A DNA stretch of 64,000 bases. It comes from Saccharopolyspora ipomoeae. Its GTDB lineage: Bacteria; Actinomycetota; Actinomycetes; Mycobacteriales; Pseudonocardiaceae. The notes beneath the pieces are model-generated. The model was not told the origin of the DNA. It made no database searches and saw only the letters and a program-made list of their open reading frames with translations. Below, piece after piece: positions 53,476-63,000 of this stretch (within the stretch, counting starts at the first letter, position 1; the number at the start of each line of letters is the position of its first letter). The stretch is from positions 558,001 through 622,000 of the forward strand of contig NZ_JASAOF010000001.1 in NCBI RefSeq assembly GCF_029952525.1. Reading direction: 5' to 3'. The position numbers were made by a program, and so were the translations under genes.

Positions 53476-56400
53476 CGATCGACCGCCGCGGGGGTCGCGA
53501 ACGGGTTCGCCGGTTCGCCCAGCAGCACCGAGTACCGGTCGTGGTCCGGTTCGGAGCCTCCGGTGGGGGACTTCTCGTCGCGGTGCTTGGCGGCCTCGGT
53601 GAGGCGTTCCAGCACGCGGGCGTCGTGCTTCTGCCGCGCTTCCTCGGAACGCTGCTTCTTGCCGACCTCGGTGAGCAGCACCCGTCCGGCGTCGGCTTCG
53701 ACGGCCAGCACCCGGTAGGAGGTCGCGGGCGGGAACACGACGTCGGCGGCGTTCTCGTCGGCGGCCAGACCGCCGAGCCGTCGGGCGGTCACCGACCAGA
53801 TCAGCAGCTCCACCGACCCCGGCACCCCGGCGGCGTCGTCGGACACGCCGAGCATCGGGGCGGGTTCGATCAGCTCGCTGCCCACCACGTAGTCCGCGAC
53901 CGCCTCCGCGTCACCCGGACCACCGCGCACGACCAGGCCCTGCAACGACGGGAGCCGTCGCAGACCGCCTGCCAGGCAGGAGATGAACGGGTAGTGAGAC
54001 GCGGCATCACCAGTGCGGATCGCGTTGACGAGCTCGCGCTGATCGGAGGTGGCGAACACGTGCACGGCCGCGAGTTCGGTGAGCATCACGTCGTCGACCG
54101 GCATCCCGCCGCGCAACCCGGGGCGTTCGGCGAGCAGGCGCGTCACCGAGCGCGTCGCGGCGTCGTACTTCCAGCCCAGGGACTTCTTGAACTGCTGGCG
54201 GTCCTCCTCCGTGCTGGAGTGGTCCTTGAGCAGCAACGGCTTCAACGCGGCAGCGGCGACCTGGTCATCGCTGCCGACCTGCTCGGCCTCCCCCACCTCC
54301 TCGGCAGCGGCTTGCTCCTCAACAGCGGTGTGAGCATCAGCAGCGACCTCAACCGACTCGGCCACGCCGACCGAGGAGATCTGGTCCGCAGCGGCGTCGT
54401 CGCGCTGCTCGGCGACCGACTCCGAGGCGCCGTCATCGGCGACGACCTCGGCCTGCTCGCGCGCGTCGTCGGGAGTGATTGCGGGCGAAGCGGTTTCGAC
54501 CGCCGGAGCCGCAGCCGTGTCGGCGGTGACGTTCGGGACGGCGGCGACCACGGTGGTCGCCGCAGCCACGACCGGAACCGCAGCGCTCACCGGGGCGGGC
54601 GCGTGCACCGGGGGCAGGACCGGAGCCGGTGCGGGTGCCCGGTTCGCAGCGGCAGGAGCGATCGGAGCAGGTCCGGGTGCCGCGGCTGCCGCGGCTGCCG
54701 CCGGGGCCGCGGGCCGGCTGACGGGGGCGACGGGAGCAGAGGTCGGTGTTGGGGGAATCGGCGCTGGCGTCGGCCCCGAGGCGACCGGCGCGGGAGGCAC
54801 GACCGGCGCGGGTTTCGGTGTCTCGGGCGCCGCCGGTTCTGGGCCATCCGGTTCTAGGCCATCCGGTTCAGGGCCATCCGGTTCAGGAGTCGCGTCTTCG
54901 GCAGCCGGTTCCGGGTCGGGCTCCGGCTCGGTCCGCTTCATCGACGGGAGCGGGGTGCTGGACGCCACGACCGGGATCTGCACCGAGCTCGCGGTGACCG
55001 GAACCGAAACCGCACTCGCAACAACCGGTTTCGACTCCGCAACCGGGCTTTCCGGCACATCGGAGGTGCTCTGCTCGCCCGGTGCTGACACAGCATGTCC
55101 CGTCTCGGCAGGTCCCGTCTCGGGCGCCGCCGACATGTCCTGCGAAGAGACCTCGGGCACCTGCGTCGACTGCGGCTGCGACAGCTGGGGCAGCGGTGTC
55201 GCAGGTCCGAGCGACGCAGGCACGGGCGGCCCGGACACCTCGCTCACCACCGGAACCACCGGCGTCGCCGGAACGTCCGGAGCGGCGGGGTTCCCGGTCG
55301 GCACCGCGGGAGCGGGCGCACCCGGTTCACCGGGCTGCCACCCGTCGCCGGTGGGGCGCATCCGGCCTTCGGCGTCGACGGTGACCGGCGAGACGATGCG
55401 CAGCGGCTCGGTCGGCTGGTGCCGGATCCGGTGCTGAACAGCAGCCGGAGCGGCAGGCTCGGACTGAGCGGCGACCGCAGGAGCGGACGGCCCCGGCTGC
55501 GGGAAGGCCGGTGCCGGGCCCGTGCTCGGGGCGGCGGCCACCCCGCTCGGCGGGGCGGGAATCCACGCGACCGGCTGCCCGTCGGCCAGACCGGTGGGAA
55601 CCACGCCGGAACCGGCTTCCCAGGGGTGGGAGCGCAGCGGCGCGTTCGGGGCGACCGCGACGGCCGGGCCCGGACCCCCGGTGCCGAGCACGTGCACGTC
55701 GACCTTGAGCGACGCGGCCAACCGGCCCAGGTAGTCGGGTCCTGCGTGCGGTGTCGCCACGAGGCGGAGGCGTTCGCGAGCCGCGGCGGGCAGTTCGGAG
55801 GCGAGGCGTTCCACCGCGGTCAGGACGCGTTCGGGCGGCGGGCCGGCCGCGGAGCTGACGACGAGGTTGACCGCATCGGGCGAGATGGGCAGCCGGGAGG
55901 CGACGGGGTCGATCGGCACCCGGACGGGTCGCACGAGCAGGCCGGTGGCCAGCACGTCGACGAGCCACCCGTCCTGCAGCCAGAACGTCCCGGCTCCTGC
56001 GCCGGTGAGCCCGGATACCGGCGGCAGCCAGTTGCGCGGGGTCGGCGGAACACCGGGCTGGTAGGTGCTTTCGAGGACGAACGGCAGCCAGCTGGCGTCG
56101 CCCGTCTCGTCGGGAACCAGCCAGGTCTGCCCGCCCTCCGGCAGGTACTGGGGCACGGCGTGGCAACCGTGCACGGCTTGCCCGAGCAGTTCGGCGAGCT
56201 GCTGCGCGACGGGGCGCACGCTCACGGGTTCCGGCCCGTAGCCGATCAGGCCGAAGGTGTCGCGCATGGGCGCGGGGAGCCCGCTGACGAACGCCGCGAG
56301 CGCTTCGGTGGCGGGCTGCGGTTCGCCGGGCGCGCCGACGACGACGGCGAGCCGGTTGCGCGACAGCGGGAGCCGGAAGCCGACGTCGCTGTGCGGACGT

Positions 56401-56945
56401 GCCGGTTGCCCAGCGGCCCGCACCCACACCCCGGCCGGGATGGGGGTGATGCTGATGCGCGGGTCGATCGGCCGGGTGCGCAGGCTGGTCGACAGCCCGT
56501 CCTGCCACTCCGGGATGGGATAGCGGGGGCCGTCGTGGGTTTTGGAGGCGCCGGGCCGGAAGCCGACCCAGCCGGTCTGCTCGCCCGCGGAGAAGAGCTC
56601 ACCGCCGCGCAGCATGACCAGGTCTCCGTCAGGCGCCACGACCTCGACGTCGAGCGCCTCGGCCAGGCGCAGGGCCAGCGGCCGGGACCCGTTCGGGGCG
56701 GCGAGACCGGCCCGGGGCGAGAGCAGCCTGATCGCGGGCAACCCCACGCCTTCGGGGCGCAGCTCGGCCCGCAGTCGTGCCAGCACCTCGGGTTCGAGCT
56801 GGTCGAAGACGGGCAGCGCTGCCTCGTCGATGTAGATCTGGGTGCGCCCGTCGGCGAGGGTGAACGGCGGCGGGATCGGCACAGCCGCTTCCTCCGCACG
56901 CACGATCACACCTGCGCCCGTTCGCTCGACGACCAAGGCGGCCAT
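53472..56945 (-). CDS. Large protein with Pro/Ala-rich linker and C-terminal degenerate ART-like domain
   Basis: A 1157-residue protein. Residues 1 to about 480 are a folded region with no named family (PPPFTLADGRTQIYIDEAALPVFDQL, PLALRLAEALDVEVVAPDGD). About 490-900 is low-complexity Pro/Ala/Glu, including a 15-bp tandem repeat near 54843-54889 encoding PEPDG units. Residues about 905-1157 resemble an R-S-E ADP-ribosyltransferase: LVVRGGPGD (arginine strand), IWSVTARR (STS position) and ADVVFPPATSYRVL (ExE position). The ExE reads AAD, so catalysis is doubtful. The ATG at 56945 has GGAGGAGG upstream. It follows the giant ART gene by 81 bp and may bind its product or NAD. Confidence 0.78.
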   Translation of the reverse strand: MAALVVERTGAGVIVRAEEAAVPIPPPFTLADGRTQIYIDEAALPVFDQLEPEVLARLRAELRPEGVGLPAIRLLSPRAGLAAPNGSRPLALRLAEALDVEVVAPDGDLVMLRGGELFSAGEQTGWVGFRPGASKTHDGPRYPIPEWQDGLSTSLRTRPIDPRISITPIPAGVWVRAAGQPARPHSDVGFRLPLSRNRLAVVVGAPGEPQPATEALAAFVSGLPAPMRDTFGLIGYGPEPVSVRPVAQQLAELLGQAVHGCHAVPQYLPEGGQTWLVPDETGDASWLPFVLESTYQPGVPPTPRNWLPPVSGLTGAGAGTFWLQDGWLVDVLATGLLVRPVRVPIDPVASRLPISPDAVNLVVSSAAGPPPERVLTAVERLASELPAAARERLRLVATPHAGPDYLGRLAASLKVDVHVLGTGGPGPAVAVAPNAPLRSHPWEAGSGVVPTGLADGQPVAWIPAPPSGVAAAPSTGPAPAFPQPGPSAPAVAAQSEPAAPAAVQHRIRHQPTEPLRIVSPVTVDAEGRMRPTGDGWQPGEPGAPAPAVPTGNPAAPDVPATPVVPVVSEVSGPPVPASLGPATPLPQLSQPQSTQVPEVSSQDMSAAPETGPAETGHAVSAPGEQSTSDVPESPVAESKPVVASAVSVPVTASSVQIPVVASSTPLPSMKRTEPEPDPEPAAEDATPEPDGPEPDGLEPDGPEPAAPETPKPAPVVPPAPVASGPTPAPIPPTPTSAPVAPVSRPAAPAAAAAAAAPGPAPIAPAAANRAPAPAPVLPPVHAPAPVSAAVPVVAAATTVVAAVPNVTADTAAAPAVETASPAITPDDAREQAEVVADDGASESVAEQRDDAAADQISSVGVAESVEVAADAHTAVEEQAAAEEVGEAEQVGSDDQVAAAALKPLLLKDHSSTEEDRQQFKKSLGWKYDAATRSVTRLLAERPGLRGGMPVDDVMLTELAAVHVFATSDQRELVNAIRTGDAASHYPFISCLAGGLRRLPSLQGLVVRGGPGDAEAVADYVVGSELIEPAPMLGVSDDAAGVPGSVELLIWSVTARRLGGLAADENAADVVFPPATSYRVLAVEADAGRVLLTEVGKKQRSEEARQKHDARVLERLTEAAKHRDEKSPTGGSEPDHDRYSVLLGEPANPFATPAAVDR

Positions 56946-57026
56946 GTGGCGTCTTCCTCCTCCCGCTGTCCCCGTTACTTCCACGGCTGGCGAGCGCGAA
57001 GAGGTTCACTCGGTTGACGCAACACC

Positions 57027-60000
57027 TCAGCGCCGGGAGGACGAGGGCGGGTAGTCGTCGTAGTACTCGTCGTCGTAGGACGGCGAGCGGCGACGCCGCG
57101 GCGAACGGCCCAATCCGAGATCGGTGTCGCGGGTGAACCCGCTGTCGCGGTCGGCGTGCGGGTCGTAACCCCGATAACCCGGAACGAAGTCGCGGTTCTC
57201 CACATTGGTCAGGCGCGGAACCGTGCCCGGGAGAATCGTCCGGCGCCCGTCCGGACCCTGGTGGAAATGCCCGCTGACCGTCATCGCCGAGTGCACGTTG
57301 CGCCGATCGACATGACGGACCGCATCCCACTCCGTCTGGTACCGCATCCGATCCAGCAGATCCTGCGGAAGGTTCTGCGACGCCATGTGAATCATGTTGC
57401 CCGACGACTCGATCTGATAGATCTGCCCCGACATCGGCACATACCAACGACCGTTGTGACGAATCGGCTCCCCGCCGTCCGGCACCACGAACTGATGCGC
57501 AGCCGTCGCACTCGGCGTCACCGACACATAACCCGAGTTGCGAGCGTGCTCGCCACCGTGCACGTGCGACACCAGGTTGTAATCCCGACCCCACGACGTC
57601 ATCCCATCCCGGAAAACCACCTCCGGCTGACGCGTATCACCCCGGTACATCCACGACGGACGCGACGGATTCTCCCGCAACTGCGGGTTGTCCAACCGCA
57701 CCGGACCCGACTGCGACGACTGACCCGACTGCGACGACGGGGCCGCCGTGTACGTCGAGTACGACGGGGTGTGCCGACTCGACGACGAGTGATGCGACCG
57801 CGATGAATGATGCGAGCGTGAGGAGTGGTGCGAGCGGGTCGACTCGTGCGAGTGCCGCGAGCGGGACGAATGGCGCGACGAGTACCGGCCGTCGTCCGAC
57901 GGCGGCAGCCCCGGCGAGACGTCGGCCCCGACCGCACCGGACGCGGGTTCCCGCCGCGGCCGGATCTCGGCGTTGCCGAGCAGCCTGGCCACGTCTTGAG
58001 CGGCGCGCGCGGCCGTGTCTCCGGTTTCCACCACGACGCGGCGATCCTGGTCGAAACCGGGGTGCAGGCGCACGTGGTTGGCGAAGTCCCGCGGCGTGCG
58101 GTCCCCGCCGTCCCAGAGGCTCACCCGGTCGCCGTCCTGGCTCGCGGTGAACCGGATGACCTGCTCATCGGGGTTCGGGCGGGCGTCGCGGGCCTGCTCG
58201 ACGAGGTTCGCGACGTCGTCGTTCGGGCTCGGGTAGTGCAGTCCGTCGCGGGTGGGCACCGCGAGGGTCTGGTAGTCGTCGGTGGCACCGGTGCGCTGCC
58301 AGGGTTCGGTGGCGGCGAACAGCTCCACGATCTGCTGCTCGGCGGCCTTGCTCAGCGGTAGCACGTCCAGCAGGTCGAGCAGGTCGTTGAGCTGGGCTTC
58401 CTCGGAGCGGTCGCCGGTTTCGTCGCCGAGCAGCCTCGGGTCGGACAGCAGCGCGTCGATGCGGTCGTGAGTCGCAGGGTCCTGGGCGGCGGCGACCATC
58501 GCGGAGCTGAGCTCGACGCGGGCCTGCCACTCGCCCTTGTCGGTGCTGCTGGGGAACATCCGGAGCTCCCAGCGGTCGTGAGGGCTCGCCTGGACGTGCT
58601 CGAAGTTGAGCCCCTCGTTGCGGCTGGAGTTCAGCGCGCGCACGTCCTCGGCGGTCGACGCGGCATCCGTGCGGGGCGGGACGGGCATCGGCCCGACGGC
58701 GCGGAGTTCGCGCTGCCTGCCGCCCATCGTGGAGTTCGCCATCCGGTACAGCGACTGCTCGCGGGCCTTGGCGAGCCCTGCCAGAGCGACGCTGGCCTGC
58801 GGGGCGAAGGTGGTGCCGTCGAAGCTGACGTTGACGTGCCCGCCGCCTTCGTCGACGGATCCGCCGTACTTCTCCACGACCGAGCGGATGATGTCGGCGG
58901 CGGTTTCGAAGCGCTGCCAGGAGCGGGCGTCGCCACCCAGTTTCTCCGACACTGCCTCGATCCCGTTCTCCAGGGTGTCCTCGTCGACCAGTCGCCAGCG
59001 GTCGGGCGCCTTCTTGACCAGGCCGGACGCCAGTTCCTGCCCGTCGCGCCAGTCACCGAGGCCCGCGTCGCGGAACGCCGTGCCGAGCTCCTGGACCGCG
59101 ACGTCGAAGTGCTCCTCGGGAACGGTGAACTCGATCTCGGTGCCGAAGCGGGCATCGGGCCTGCTGCTGACACCGCCGGGCACGCCCTCGGCGTGGTAGC
59201 GGACCGGGTTGGTACCGGCGGCGACCGCGTTGCGCGCGTCGCGGTAGGTGTCGAGCATCGCGGCGAAGCGCTGCTCGCGGGGTACCGAGGCGGCGGGCGA
59301 AGCATCGGTGGCCCGGTTCGGGACGGCGCCGTCCTGGCCAGGCGGGAGTCCCGGCCGCCGGTCGTAGTAGTACGAGCTGCTGCTCGACGCCGGGTAGTGG
59401 TACGAGGTCGACGGGTACGAGGCGGGCACCGATCGACTCGACTCGTGCGACGACCGGGTCGGCCGCGGGGCGGGTTCGGCGAGTCCGAGGTCGGTGTTGC
59501 GGGTGAAACCGCTGTACGGATCGGCGTGCGGATCGTAACCACGAAAACCCGGCACGTAGCGCCGGTTCTCAACGTTCCTCAGCTCCGGCGTCGTACCAGG
59601 AAGGATCGTCCGCCGACCATCCGGACCCTGGTGGAAATAACCACGCACCGTCATCGCCGAATGCACGTTGCGGTGATCGACATGACGGACCGCATCCCAC
59701 TCCGTCTGGTACCGCATCCGGTCCAGCAGATCCTGTGGAAGGTTCTGCGAGGCCATGTGAATCATGTTGCCGGTCGACTCGATCTGATAGATCTGCCCGG
59801 TCATCGGCACATACCAACGACCATCGTGACGAATCGGATCACCACCATCCGGCACCACGAACTGGTGCGCGGCAACGGCACTCGGCGTCACCGACACGTA
59901 CCCGGAGTTGCGGGCCGCATCACCACCGTGCACGTGCGCCACCAGGTTGTAATCAGTGCCCCACGAAATCATGCCATCCCGGAAGATGATCTCCGGCGGC

Positions 60001-63000
60001 CGCGTGTCACCCCGGTACATCCACTGCGGACGCCGCGGACTGGACCGCAACTGCGGGTTGTCGAGCCGGACTCGACCAGAGGACTGGGCGGGCACCTGCG
60101 ACGAACTGCTCGCCTGCGATGAGGACGGCATCGCGGTGTAGGTCGAGTACGAGGGGGTGTGCCTGCTCGACGAGGAGTGGTGTGACCTGGACGAATGATG
60201 CGACCGCGACGAGCGGTGCGACCGCGAGGACTCGTGCGAGTAGCGGTAGCGGTCGTCGGGCGACACACCGGGCGAGACGTCGGCCGGATCAGCCTGGCGC
60301 TGCGCCGTGGTCGTGGTGCCCGAGGACGCCGGGATGACCCCGTCGGTCACCAGCGACCCGGGCAGGTGCGGTGAAGCCACCTCCATGATCTGCCGCATGT
60401 GCCGGTCCAGCACCCGGTACTCGACACCGGGCTGACGCACATCCATCAGATCACCCGGAACCGGTCTGTCGGAGGTGTCGAGCAACTGCCGCGGATGCGG
60501 ATAAGCATCCCGCACACCGAAGAAGTGCATCACCTCGTGCGTGAACTCCGACGGCGACGCACCCACCGCCCACCGGTGCTGATCCATCGGATTCGACCGG
60601 TCGTCCGGCTTGCCCGGCACCACGTCGATCACGCCGTCGGCCTGGGCCGGGTCGTCGACGAAGGTCACCTTGCCGTGCGCGCGAACGTCCGGTCCGGGCA
60701 GCACGTTCTCGGGCTGGTTGAGCAGCTGCTCCAGCCCGGCGGTCGTGTTGGCCCGCACGGCCGCCAGGTCCTGCGCGCTGACGCCCGGAGCGGGCCGCAG
60801 GTGCAGCTTCGTCTCGAATTTCCAACGGCCCGGTTCGGGCGTGAGGGTGTAGCGGACCTCCTGCCGGATGCCGCTGCCCGGTCCGCGCCGCACGGTCCCA
60901 TCACCGAAGACGAACGCGTTGCCCAACGGCTTCCACCGCTCGGCCTCGACGGTGAACGTCGGCGGCGGCTCCGAGACCTGCGACCCGGTGGCCTGCCGGT
61001 TGACGGGCGCGGGCGTGTCGGGAGTCGTGAGGGCGGGGGTGATCGGGCCGTCGTCGCGGACCACGCGCGGTCGGGAGCCGTCGGGCTGGAAGCTGCGCCA
61101 CTGGAGCTTGCCCCGGCCGTTGTCGACCAGCGCCACGACCTCCTTGCCGAGGTCCCGCGCCACGCGCGTCCCGCTGTCGGTGAACTCCACACCGCGAGCA
61201 CCGGGGCCGGCGGGCGGGAGCAGCACGACGCGGTTCGCGTCGGGAACGGCCTGGGCGGACACGGTCTCGGCGCTGACCGGGCCCGCCGGGGCCTGGATCC
61301 TGGGGCTGTCGGCGATCGAACCGGGCACCCGCACCGAATCGCCGCCCTGCTCGCGAAGCACGTCGGGCGTCCCGGTCTGGTCCGGCGGGAGCCCCGGCCG
61401 GCGGTCGTAGTAGTACGAGTCGCTGCTGGAAGCCGGGTAGTAGCGCGATGACGAGGAGGAGCTGCCGGCCGGGTAGTAGGAGGAGCTCGGGTAGGTCGAC
61501 GAGGTCGTGTACCCGGTGGGAGCGGGGATCGAGCGGCTCGACTCGTGGGAGGACCGGCTCGGGCGCGGCGGCGCGAGTCCGAGGTCGGTGTTGCGGGTGA
61601 AACCGCTGTATGGATCGGCGTGCGGGTCGTAACCACGGAAACCCGGGACGTAGCGCCGGTTCTCGACGTTGGTCAGCTCCGGTGTCGTACCAGGAAGGAT
61701 CGTCCGCCGACCATCCGGACCCTGGTGGAAGTAACCGCGCACCGTCATAGCGCTGTGCACGTTGCGGTGATCGACATGACGGACCGCGTCCCACTCGGTC
61801 TGGTACTGCATCCGATCGAGGAGGGCCTGCGGAAGGTTCTGCGAGGCCATGTGAATCATGTTCCCCGTCGACTCGATCTGATAGATCTGCCCGGTCATCG
61901 GCACGTACCACCGACCGCCGTGCTGAATCGGATCACCACCGTCGGGAACGACGAACTGGTGCGCGGCAACGGCGCTCGGCGTCACCGACACATAACCCGA
62001 GTTGCGGGCCGCATCACCGCCGTGCACGTGCGCCACCAGGTTGTAATCAGTGCCCCAGGAGGTCATGCCATCCCGGAAGATGATCTCCGGCGGCCGCGTG
62101 TCACCCCGGTACATCCACTGCGGACGCCGCGGACTGGACCGCAACTGCGGGTTGTCCAAGGTGACCGGGGGTTGGGCCGGGGGCTGCGGCAGCGCGGGCG
62201 CGTAGCTGGAGTACGACGGCGCGTGCCGACTCGACGAGGAGTGGTGCGACCGCGACGAATGATGGGACCGCGACGAGCGGTGCGAGCGCGAGGACTCGTG
62301 CGAGTGCCGCGACGAGTACCGACCGTCGTCCGAGGGCGGCAGCCCCGGGGAGATGTCGGGGTCGTAGGAGCGGTGCCCGCCCAGTCCGAGGTCGGTGTCG
62401 CGGGTGAACCCGCTGCGGGGATCGGCGTGCGGGTCGTAACCCCGATGTCCGGGGACGTAGTCGGGGTTCTCGACGTTGGTCAGGTTCGGAGTCGTGCCCG
62501 GGAGGATCGTGCGACGACCGTCCGGCCCCTGGTGGAAGTGCCCGCTGACGGTCATCGCTGAGTGCACGTTGCGCCGATCGACGTGGCGGACGGCGTCCCA
62601 CTCGGTCTGGTACCGCATCCGATCCAGCAGATCCTGCGGAAGGTTCTGCGACGCCATGTGAATCATGTTGCCCGACGACTCGATCTGATAGATCTGCCCC
62701 GACATCGGCACGTACCAACGACCGTTGTAGTACACCGGTTCACCACCGTCGGGAACCACGAACTGGTGCGCGGCGACGGCGCTCGGCGTCACCGACACGT
62801 AGCCGGAGTTGCGGGCCGCATCACCGCCGTGCACGTGCGACACCAGGTTGTAATCAGTGCCCCACGAGGTCATCCCGTCTCGGAAGATGATCTCCGGCGG
62901 CCGCGTGTCGCCCCGGTACATCCACGACGGGCGCGGCGGGTTGGCCCGCAACTGCGGGTTGTCCAGGGTGACGGGACCCGTCGGGTTCTGCGATGAGGAC

